Source: Leptolyngbya sp.
Lineage (GTDB): Bacteria > Cyanobacteriota > Cyanobacteriia > Leptolyngbyales > Leptolyngbyaceae
Assembly: GCA_003249025.1 (NCBI GenBank)
Contig: QBMH01000015.1
Span: 1 to 40,418, forward strand
Direction of reading: 5' to 3'
Length of the DNA: 40,418 nucleotides
Shown here: positions 18,106 to 25,091 of the stretch, piece after piece
Numbering within the stretch: the stretch's first letter is position 1
Layout: each line of letters begins with the position of its first letter
Program-made: the position numbers and the translations under genes
Notes under the pieces: generated by a model
Told to the model about the DNA's origin: nothing
Seen by the model: the letters and a program-made list of their open reading frames with translations, nothing else
Database searches by the model: none

Positions 18106-19278
18106 TTATATTGCCTGTTCAAACAGCGGTAGGGTAAACCAAAAAGTTGAGCCAGGTTCAGAATGACTTGTGAGTCCAATTTGTCCGCCATGAGCCATGA
18201 TGATTTGGCGGCAAAGATAGAGTCCTAATCCTAATCCCACTGTGCGCCGAGCTTGCTCTCCCCGTTTATAAAGTTCAAAGATACTGTCAAACTGTTCCGG
18301 GGGAATACCAATGCCGTTATCGTGAACGGTGCAGCGCATCATTGGGGAATCAGGATAAGAAACCTGCTCAATTTCAGCCGTTAGCGTCAAATTCACTCCA
18401 GGAGGATTGTGTTTGAGGGCATTCGCAATCAGGTTTTCGTAGACGCGCCAAAGTTGGTTGGAGTCAGCGTTGATGGGTGGTAGGTCAGAGGAAACTTGAT
18501 TTTGTAAGACTGATTCATCTTGCTCAATCATCGGTTGCCACTCGATCGCAAGTTCACTGACCAACGTAAACAGATCCACAGATTGACACTCTAGGATGAT
18601 GCCGCTCATATCATTCGCATGAGTTTCCAACAGGGAATTAATTAGGGCAAGTTGGCGATCGTGGCTTTGAATCATCCGTTGCAAAATTGAACGAGAAACA
18701 GCAACCGTTCCCCCCTGTGCCTCCGCTTCTTTCTGCAAACTTTTAAGCACCATTAGCCCCCCTGTGACCGGATTTCGTAGATCGTGGGAGACCGCATTCA
18801 GAAAAACTTGCACGGCTTCTTGGGCTTTTTGGCGATCGCAGATTTCGGCTTGCAGTTGCTCATTTTGATTTTGAAGCTGATTTTGCAATTTCTGAATCGC
18901 CAAGTGAGTACTCACCCGCACCAGTGCCTCTTCTATTTCAAAGGGTTTGGTGATGTAATCCACAGCGCCCACTTGAAACCCTTTGACCTTATCAAAAACA
19001 TCTGACAGCGCCGTCATAAAAATAACGGGAATAGTTTGAGTTTCTGGAACAGCCTTCAGGCGGCGACAGATTTCAAAGCCATCAATTCCTGGCATCATCA
19101 CATCCAACAAAATTAGATCAGGCTTGGCATAGGGAATTTGAGCGATCGCGCTTTCCCCATCCTGCGCTATTCGCACTTTATAGCCCGCCTGACTCAACGA
19201 TTGAACCAAAATGCTTAAATTAGTGGCATTATCATCCACTAACAAAACCATACTTGCCTCAGCACTGTTGCTATTCAT
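18106..19278 (-). CDS. Receiver-histidine kinase (response regulator fused to HisKA/HATPase)
   Basis: This soluble 390-residue protein has an N-terminal receiver domain (about 10-125; phospho-acceptor D59 in LILLDVMMPG, lysine in YITKPF) and a short coiled linker (about 125-155). A HisKA domain follows with the H-box SHDLRNP (H165). The ATPase domain has the N-box (NALKHNP), G1 (DNGIGIPPEQF) and G2 (GLGLGLYLCRQI). It probably receives a phosphate from another kinase and passes a signal to the LuxR-type regulator encoded just downstream. The ATG at 19278 has GGGAG a few bases upstream and is preferred over a TTG at 19302. No membrane segment or sensory PAS/GAF domain is present. Confidence 0.93.
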   Translation of the reverse strand: MNSNSAEASMVLLVDDNATNLSILVQSLSQAGYKVRIAQDGESAIAQIPYAKPDLILLDVMMPGIDGFEICRRLKAVPETQTIPVIFMTALSDVFDKVKGFQVGAVDYITKPFEIEEALVRVSTHLAIQKLQNQLQNQNEQLQAEICDRQKAQEAVQVFLNAVSHDLRNPVTGGLMVLKSLQKEAEAQGGTVAVSRSILQRMIQSHDRQLALINSLLETHANDMSGIILECQSVDLFTLVSELAIEWQPMIEQDESVLQNQVSSDLPPINADSNQLWRVYENLIANALKHNPPGVNLTLTAEIEQVSYPDSPMMRCTVHDNGIGIPPEQFDSIFELYKRGEQARRTVGLGLGLYLCRQIIMAHGGQIGLTSHSEPGSTFWFTLPLFEQAI

Positions 19279-19413
19279 CAAACTCCCACTAAGTGCTAAC
19301 AACAGCCTACTTTCAACGCTGCTCTAAAAACAATCCATAGAAAAACTCTGAACCCAGGCGAGTCGTACTACAATTGTAATACGAAACACTTGAAAACTTT
19401 GCGGAGACACCCA

Positions 19414-19746
19414 ATGCATACACTGACGCGAACATCCACCACCGAAATGGAAGTGACCAGCATTCGTTTAGAACGAGAGCTAAAAGAAAAATTAAAAGAA
19501 TTGTCTGGCAATCAAGGCTATCAGGCATTAATTCGAGACATTTTATGGAACTACATTCAGCAAAAATCTGGCGACTGTCACTCGTCCGTTTCCCTGCCGG
19601 AGATTCGCGCGACGATCGCTGCCACTGCTCACCAAGAAGAACGCTGTGCTTTAACGGGCAAGGTGATTCCATTAAACGCGGCAATGCTTTTAGGTTTTAC
19701 ACTCACTGGCGCAATGGTTCCCCTCAGCGCTGACAGCATTTTATAG
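19414..19746 (+). CDS. Small protein with ribbon-helix-helix-like N-terminus
   Basis: The 110-residue protein starts MHTLTRTSTTEMEVTSIRLE and continues with a charged helix. The pattern strand (VTSIRLE) then two helices (RELKEKLKELSGN, YQALIRDILWNYI) resembles a ribbon-helix-helix DNA-binding domain of the CopG/MetJ kind. The C-terminal half (about 60-110), including an ERCALTGKVIP segment and a hydrophobic AMLLGFTLTGAMVPLS stretch, is not recognisable to me. The ATG at 19414 has GGAG eight bases before it and is preferred over a TTG at 19390. It is divergent from the receiver-kinase gene and might regulate it; that is only inference. Confidence 0.6.
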   Translation: MHTLTRTSTTEMEVTSIRLERELKEKLKELSGNQGYQALIRDILWNYIQQKSGDCHSSVSLPEIRATIAATAHQEERCALTGKVIPLNAAMLLGFTLTGAMVPLSADSIL

Positions 19747-19891
19747 AATGCGATTGGAACAGCACACTCGCGATCGGTAAAACTATCTCAAAAATACTCC
19801 CCATCTGTTTGTGTGTTGAGATAATAAAGCACTCCTCTTGGTGTGTCCGTAGAAGCACAGTGTGATTGATGACAAAAGATTAACCTTTAAG

Positions 19892-19930
19892 AAGACGATC
19901 GCCCCTTCAATCGTCTTAAGATTGCTTTTT
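19892..19930 (+). terminator. Rho-independent-type terminator
   Basis: AAGACGAT (19892-19899) pairs with ATCGTCTT (19910-19917) around a 10-base loop. A run of T follows at 19925-19931 after a short spacer. It lies 146 bases after the small RHH-like gene and would end its transcript. Confidence 0.5.
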
Positions 19931-19945
19931 TGAATAGTAAATGCC

Positions 19946-20045
19946 TAACCGCGATCGCAGTATTTTCACGGTTAAATTAATAATTGATCTATACAAGACT
20001 GGGAAAAAATTACCAACAATTGGTGGTTTTCCAGTCTTGTTTTTA
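19946..20045 (+). ncRNA. Candidate small RNA ending in a strong terminator hairpin
   Basis: A first stem TAACCG/CGGTTA (19946-19951 with 19969-19974) is followed by an AT-rich single-stranded stretch. A long hairpin follows, in which ACAAGACTGG (19993-20002) pairs with CCAGTCTTGT (20031-20040), with inner GGAAAA/TTTTCC and ACCA/TGGT pairs, then a T-run. The terminator lies downstream of another one, so it needs its own transcript; a short RNA starting near 19930 is plausible. It lacks the ACUCCUCACAC core of Yfr1. The hairpin itself is certain as a sequence feature; the RNA gene is inference. Confidence 0.4.
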
Positions 20046-20564
20046 TATCTTTCGATCAACTATAAAAAATATATTTGTACACGAAGAAGCCTTCCTTGAA
20101 GCACTTTAACGCCCTGATTTTTCTAGTGATTTTTACTATAGTTAGAACGAGTTCAGTCTAATTAAATGCTTTATATCAACTTCACTTTTTTTGAAATAGC
20201 TTCATATAAATACTGGTATTAAAGCGATGATAGCAACCTAACTACTTCTCCATGAAGAAGCTTATGTATCAATCCAGTTCAGTAGCTTCTAAGGCTTTAT
20301 TGGGTTATTAAAAGATTGTTTAAAGATGCATTTTATTTGCTTAAAAGTTCAGCAATTTAGCCGATTATGAGCAGAGAGATGGGAATGCTAGGTTTGTCCT
20401 GTGATGGAGAGATTTCCAAGTAGCCTTGAGCAAAAGAACTTTGTATCTAACTCATCATCTTCAGGTTTAGATTTTGTTTCTTAGATTAAATTTCATCGGT
20501 TGTCAGAGTTCAGTTTTTGAGTTTTGTCAGGTTTTTCACATTACGTAATAGGTTGCTCTTCCCC

Positions 20565-20846
20565 ATGAGATCCAATTCTTTGAACCGTTCATCAACGTCA
20601 TCTTCTGAATTAGGCGTATATGAGTGCGAGATTCATCTCAAGTTCAGGCTTGTTGAAGAGAAAGGAGCGTTCGTAAATCGCGATCAGCTGCTAGAAATTT
20701 TACTGGATGCTTTTTCTTATGGATCTGATGAATATATGGAACCGACTCACGTTGAGGTAGTGGCTCAAGAAGTTTGTGAATTATTAGCTTCGCCTCAAAT
20801 GCGCCGTCAACTAATTCGCTTACGAAACTCTGGTGAAGTGATCTGA
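20565..20846 (+). CDS. Conserved cyanobacterial small regulator-like protein (possible Npun_R1517 family)
   Basis: From the ATG at 20565 the product is 93 residues: a serine/asparagine-rich leader, then VYECEIHLKFRLVEEKGAF, a helical DQLLEILLDAFSYGSDEYME, and a C-terminal helix MRRQLIRLRNSGEVI. The compact pattern and length resemble a small cyanobacterial family that I recall being annotated as Npun_R1517-type heterocyst differentiation regulators. I cannot verify that from sequence alone, and presence of the family does not imply heterocysts. A TTG at 20517 would add 16 codons and is less likely. The long AT-rich upstream region suggests complex regulation. It is convergent with the XRE-cupin gene, 12 bases apart. 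Confidence 0.6.
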   Translation: MRSNSLNRSSTSSSELGVYECEIHLKFRLVEEKGAFVNRDQLLEILLDAFSYGSDEYMEPTHVEVVAQEVCELLASPQMRRQLIRLRNSGEVI

Positions 20847-20858
20847 GCAGAGCGATCG

Positions 20859-21482
20859 CTATCCATCTGTGGCAGTGGAAGCACCGTAATAAATGATTGC
20901 AAGAAACCGAATCGGCAGAGCAACCAAGGTTTCCGGTCCATGGGGAATATCGCCTCGAAAGGTGAGTGAATCTCCTGGCTCTAACAAGTATGTGGATTGC
21001 CCATGTCGATATTCCAACGTGCCTTCTAGCATATGAATAAATTCGATGCCCGAATGCTCAAACGTGGGAAACATTTCAGAGGCATCATCCATACTGATCA
21101 AGAACGGCTCAAATAGCTTTTTAGGTCCTTGATCATAAGCAAGCAAGTGGTAAGTATGTCCCCGTTTGGTGCCACGCCGCACCACTTTCATGCCTTCCCC
21201 CTGTTTCACCAATTGCGCTCCGCCTTGGGGCGAATTGTAGTGACGAAACAGAGTTGACATAGAAACTCCCAACGCACTGGCGATTTTGACGAGCGTTTCC
21301 AGGCTGGTTGCCGTTTGAGCATTTTCAATTTTAGATAGCATTCCACGGGAAATTCCGGTTTGTTCGGCAACTTCGGCGATCGTCAGGCGATGTTTTTGCC
21401 GCAGTTCACGAATGGTGTTGCCCAAATAGCGACTGAGTTGATTGTCGTCTGCATTAAGAGCGGGGTCTGAAACAGCGGTCAT
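20859..21482 (-). CDS. XRE-cupin transcriptional regulator
   Basis: The 207-residue protein has an N-terminal Cro/C1-type helix-turn-helix (about 23-77; IRELRQKHRLTIAEVAEQTG, then SRGMLSKIENAQ and SLETLVKIASALGV). A C-terminal cupin barrel follows (about 125-195; EFIHMLEGTLEYRHG, YLLEPGDSLTF, DIPHGP). Regulators with this architecture, such as PuuR, bind a small metabolite in the cupin and control adjacent amine or amino-acid operons. The ATG at 21482 with AGGA upstream is preferred over a longer start at 21521. It is divergent from the desaturase/hydrolase/ligase run, which is its likely target. The ligand is unknown. Confidence 0.88.
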   Translation of the reverse strand: MTAVSDPALNADDNQLSRYLGNTIRELRQKHRLTIAEVAEQTGISRGMLSKIENAQTATSLETLVKIASALGVSMSTLFRHYNSPQGGAQLVKQGEGMKVVRRGTKRGHTYHLLAYDQGPKKLFEPFLISMDDASEMFPTFEHSGIEFIHMLEGTLEYRHGQSTYLLEPGDSLTFRGDIPHGPETLVALPIRFLAIIYYGASTATDG

Positions 21483-21618
21483 GATTCCTGAAAGGCATGG
21501 GAGTAATCTGATTATCGCCAATCCTGAAGCGCGATCGCCGCAAATCTTATGAAACTTTGTTGACCTATATGAATCAATCTGCCAGGATGTTCTTAAGTTT
21601 ATTTACTACACCCTCACG

Positions 21619-22590
21619 ATGTTGACCCAGCCAACAGCGACTCAGCCAGAGCCATTCTCCAATTCATCGGTTGCCATCCCGCCGAATCAACTGATGTCTG
21701 CCCAAACTCTCACTACTTTGAATGCTCGGTCGGATGTTAAAGGCGGCTTACAACTCGCAGGACATCTGGTGCTGCTGGCGGTGAGTGGCTATCTCTGGAC
21801 AACTCAGGGCGATCGCTGGCTGATTTCCCTGCCTGCTCTGTTTATCTATGGGGCTGGTTTGGCGGCAATGTTTGCACCCATGCATGAAGGCTGCCACCGC
21901 ACTGCGTTTGCCAACAATCGCCTCAATGATGGGGTTGCCTGGTTTGCGGGGCTGCTGTCGTTTTATAACAGCACGTTTTATCGTCGTTATCACAAGTGGC
22001 ATCATCGCTACACGCAAATTCCTGAGAAAGACCCGGAACTGAGCGATCGCAAGCCGCAAACCTTGACCGAATATCTAGTCGCCATTAGTGGCTATAACTG
22101 GTGGACTGGCAAAGTACGCGGACATATGAGAATTGCGCTTGGCAATCTAGAGGGCTGTCCTTATATTCCCGATAGCGCCCGGTCTGAGGTGATTCGTTCA
22201 ACCCGGCTGCAACTGCTTGTTTATGGAATCGCGATCGCCCTATCCATTGGCTATCAACAACCCTGGTTTTTGACCTATTGGCTCATTCCCTTAGCGATTG
22301 GACAACCGCTTTTACGGGGATTTTTGCTGGCTGAACATACGGGCTGTACTCTTGACGATAATTCCCTGACCAACACCCGCACCACATTGACGATCGCCCC
22401 GGTGCGCTGGCTGATGTGGAACATGTCATTTCATGCCGAGCATCATTTAGTTGCTTCCATTCCGTTTCATGCGCTGCCTGCTGCCCATGAAATTTTGCAG
22501 TCTCATTTCACGCAAGTGGATCAGGGCTATGTGAAAGTCAACCGCGATATTATTGCAAACCTGAGCGCTCAAATGGGTTCGCCTTCATGA
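21619..22590 (+). CDS. Membrane fatty acid desaturase-like di-iron oxidase
   Basis: The 323-residue integral membrane protein has the histidine boxes of the desaturase/hydroxylase superfamily: HEGCH (H89, H93), HKWHH (H125, H128, H129) and HAEHH (H272, H275, H276). An extra HTGC near residue 240 is also present. Hydrophobic segments lie around residues 45-62, 70-86, 107-117, 200-215 and 218-235. Such enzymes use O2 to desaturate or hydroxylate a hydrophobic substrate. It is not one of the acyl-lipid DesA/B/C/D enzymes as far as I can judge, and the substrate is unknown. Its stop overlaps the start of the next gene by four bases (ATGA), so the two are translationally coupled. ATG start at 21619; no strong ribosome site. 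Confidence 0.85.
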   Translation: MLTQPTATQPEPFSNSSVAIPPNQLMSAQTLTTLNARSDVKGGLQLAGHLVLLAVSGYLWTTQGDRWLISLPALFIYGAGLAAMFAPMHEGCHRTAFANNRLNDGVAWFAGLLSFYNSTFYRRYHKWHHRYTQIPEKDPELSDRKPQTLTEYLVAISGYNWWTGKVRGHMRIALGNLEGCPYIPDSARSEVIRSTRLQLLVYGIAIALSIGYQQPWFLTYWLIPLAIGQPLLRGFLLAEHTGCTLDDNSLTNTRTTLTIAPVRWLMWNMSFHAEHHLVASIPFHALPAAHEILQSHFTQVDQGYVKVNRDIIANLSAQMGSPS

Positions 22591-23597
22591 CTGCTGGCTG
22601 CTTTACGCTTAAAGATTTTGCGCTTCAGTGCGGCACGGTATTACCCGAAGCCAAGCTGGTCTATCAAACCTATGGCGAGTTGGCAGGCGATCGCCAAAAT
22701 GTCATTCTCTATCCCACGTCCTACGGTGCCCAACACAGCGATATTGACTGGTTGATTCGACCCAATGGCATTCTTGACCCCACGCGCTGGTTTATCATTA
22801 TTCCGAATATGTTCGGTAATGGGCTGTCTAGTTCGCCGAGCAATTCTGCCGATTGCGGCTTAGCGGAGCAAGGGTTTTGGTTTACCCAGGTTGATAATGT
22901 GTGCGCTCAGTCCCAGCTTTTGCAAGAAGTATTTGGGATTGAGCAGTTGGCGCTGGTGTATGGCTGGTCGATGGGCGCACAGCAGGCGTATCACTGGGGG
23001 GTAATGTTTGGCGATCGCGTGCAACGGATTGCGGCGCTTTGTGGCACGGCACGAACGACGGATCACAATCGAATTTTTTTGGAAAGTCTGCGATCGGCAT
23101 TGACCGCAGATCCCACCTGGAATGGTGCAGGTTTTGATGGCACGCCCGATCGCGGTTTTCGCACCTTTTCCCGAATTTATGCCAGTTGGGCAGCCTCCCA
23201 AGCTTTTTATCGCGCAGGTCTGTATTATCAACTGGGCTATGAGTCGCTGGATGATTATTTGATGCGGGGTTGGGAAGCGGTTTATCGTCAGCGCGATCCG
23301 CATAATTTAATTGCCATGATTGATACTTGGCTGCGGTGCGATGTGGGCAATAATCTAAGCGGTCAAATGGACTACGCTCACGCTTTGCGATCGATTACAG
23401 CCAAAACTCTGGTCATGCCTTCTGCCACAGATTTATACTTTACGCCGGAAGATTGTGAGGCTGAGGCGGCTTTGATTCCTCAGGCAATCTATCGCCCCAT
23501 TCCTTCCATTTGGGGACATCGGGCGGGGAATCCCTATCAAAATCCAGCAGATGAGGCGTTTATCCAAGGGGCTGTTTGGGAGTTGTTGGAAACTTAA
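22587..23597 (+). CDS. MetX-like alpha/beta hydrolase (homoserine acetyltransferase superfamily)
   Basis: The 336-residue protein has the MetX-type alpha/beta hydrolase layout: an N-terminal LVYQTYGEL, a nucleophile elbow YGWSMGAQQ (S128), the acid in MPSATDLYF (D282) and the histidine in IWGHRAGNP (H311). MetX transfers acetyl or succinyl groups to homoserine, but genuine MetX usually has GGSMGG at the elbow and the usual substrate arginine block. Here the elbow reads GWSMGA, so another acyl transfer or a hydrolysis is likely. Coupling to the desaturase upstream (4-base overlap) and the glutamate ligase downstream (76 bases) points to a dedicated pathway. Substrate unknown. Confidence 0.82.
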   Translation: MTAGCFTLKDFALQCGTVLPEAKLVYQTYGELAGDRQNVILYPTSYGAQHSDIDWLIRPNGILDPTRWFIIIPNMFGNGLSSSPSNSADCGLAEQGFWFTQVDNVCAQSQLLQEVFGIEQLALVYGWSMGAQQAYHWGVMFGDRVQRIAALCGTARTTDHNRIFLESLRSALTADPTWNGAGFDGTPDRGFRTFSRIYASWAASQAFYRAGLYYQLGYESLDDYLMRGWEAVYRQRDPHNLIAMIDTWLRCDVGNNLSGQMDYAHALRSITAKTLVMPSATDLYFTPEDCEAEAALIPQAIYRPIPSIWGHRAGNPYQNPADEAFIQGAVWELLET

Positions 23598-23673
23598 GAC
23601 TGCTAAGAATGGTGGGTGACGCTGATGCTAAACTCGCTCTACAGAATTGCTGACACCGATATAAATCATTGCT

Positions 23674-24981
23674 ATGACCACACTATTATCTGAATTTGCC
23701 CGTGAAAATGGGATTCGCTATTTTCTGATTTCTTTTACTGACCTGTTTGGGGTGCAGCGATCGAAGTTGGTGCCGACTCAGGCGATCGATGCAATGGCGG
23801 TGAATGGGGCGGGGTTTGCAGGGTTTGCGGCGTGGTTGGATATGACTCCGGCTGACCCGGATATTTTGGCGATTCCCGATCGCGACAGCTTAATCCAACT
23901 CCCCTGGCAACCCGATGTGGCATGGATGGCAGCCGATTTATATATGAATGGGCAAGCGGTAGAGCAAACGCCGCGATGGGTGCTAAAGCAGGTAGTGGAC
24001 AAAGCGGCAGCGCAAGGCTACCGGGTGAAAACGGGGGTGGAATGTGAATATTTTCTGCTGGCGGCGGATGGTGAGCAGATTTCGGATGGACGCGATCGCG
24101 CCAGTAAACCGTGCTACGACCAACAGGCTCTGATGCGCCGCTTTGAGGTGATTGCAGAAATCTGTGATGCCATGCTGAAACTAGGCTGGGGTGCCTATCA
24201 AAACGATCATGAGGATGCCAATGGTCAGTTTGAAATGAACTGGACTTATGCCGATGCGCTGGTGACTGCCGATCGCCATGCTTTTTTTAAGTACATGGTC
24301 AAGGCGATCGCTGAAAAACATGGACTGCGGGCAACCTTCATGCCCAAACCCTTCCCCCACCTGACGGGCAATGGCTGCCACACGCATCTGTCCGTTTGGG
24401 ATACCGCAGGCAACACAAACCTGTTTGATGATCCCAATGGCAAACTCGGACTGGCACCCTCGGCGTATCAGTTCATCGGCGGCGTATTGCACTCTGCCGC
24501 TGCCCTCTGCGCCTTCACCAATCCCACAGTCAACTCCTACAAGCGGATTAATGCCCCCGTAACAACCTCCGGCGCTACCTGGTCGCCCAACACCATCAGC
24601 TACAGCGGCAACAACCGCACTCACTCCATTCGCATTCCAGAACCCGGACGGTTTGAGTTTCGTTTGGCAGATGGTGCCGCCAATCCTTATCTGCTGCCTG
24701 CTGCCCTAATTGCCAGCGGCTTAGATGGCATGGAACACCAACGCGATCCGGGCGATCGCCACGATAATAACGCCTACACCGATCCGCTGCCAACTGGAAT
24801 CCTCAAACGCTTACCTGCAAATCTGCTGGATGCCTTGCGCTGTCTAGAAGCGGATACTGTTCTCACTCCGATCCTGGGATCTGCGCTGGTGTCAGCCTAC
24901 ACCAAACTCAAACATCAAGAATGGAATGAGTACAGCACCCACATTAGCCCCTGGGAACTGGAAGCCACTCTAGACTGTTAG
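23674..24981 (+). CDS. glnT: Type III glutamate--ammonia ligase / gamma-glutamyl-amide synthetase (GlnT-like)
   Basis: The 435-residue protein has a glutamine synthetase fold and the N-terminus of the GlnT/type III group (YFLISFTDLFGVQRSKLVP, then GAGFAGFAAWLDMTPADPD). Metal and glutamate ligands are in VECEYFLL and NDHEDANGQFEMNW; ATP-binding GNGCHTHLSVW and NSYKRIN; and the late NRTHSIRIPEPGRFEFRL. Members of this group ligate glutamate to ammonia or to alkylamines (gamma-glutamylmethylamide synthetase, EC 6.3.4.12, is a relative). It is clearly not the housekeeping GlnA or the large GlnN. ATG at 23674 (MTTLLSEFARENGI). The amine substrate is inferred to be linked to the upstream oxidase and hydrolase. 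No gamma-glutamyl hydrolase or dehydrogenase is in the window. Confidence 0.88.
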   Translation: MTTLLSEFARENGIRYFLISFTDLFGVQRSKLVPTQAIDAMAVNGAGFAGFAAWLDMTPADPDILAIPDRDSLIQLPWQPDVAWMAADLYMNGQAVEQTPRWVLKQVVDKAAAQGYRVKTGVECEYFLLAADGEQISDGRDRASKPCYDQQALMRRFEVIAEICDAMLKLGWGAYQNDHEDANGQFEMNWTYADALVTADRHAFFKYMVKAIAEKHGLRATFMPKPFPHLTGNGCHTHLSVWDTAGNTNLFDDPNGKLGLAPSAYQFIGGVLHSAAALCAFTNPTVNSYKRINAPVTTSGATWSPNTISYSGNNRTHSIRIPEPGRFEFRLADGAANPYLLPAALIASGLDGMEHQRDPGDRHDNNAYTDPLPTGILKRLPANLLDALRCLEADTVLTPILGSALVSAYTKLKHQEWNEYSTHISPWELEATLDC

Positions 24982-25091
24982 GCAGTTTTCAACAAATTGC
25001 TACGAAGTTTTGCCACCAAAGAAATATGATACTCTCTCAAGAGATTGCTACTTGTTAATAGCGATCCTTTTCAGTGTGAGGAGCAGAATTT

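Larger units (their letters stand above)
19747..20564. other. Long AT-rich intergenic region
   Basis: This 818-base stretch carries no protein gene I can support. Its first 300 bases hold two strong stem-loops with T-runs (listed separately) and a smaller one at 19946-19974 (TAACCG/CGGTTA). The rest (about 20046-20560) is AT-rich with scattered short inverted repeats and presumably contains the promoter and a long leader for the gene at 20565. Confidence 0.5.

Noticed and set aside
19835-19860. Yfr1 small RNA (CACTCCTCTTGGTGTG resembles its core)
   Set aside because: The diagnostic ACUCCUCACAC core is not present and the flanking hairpins do not match.
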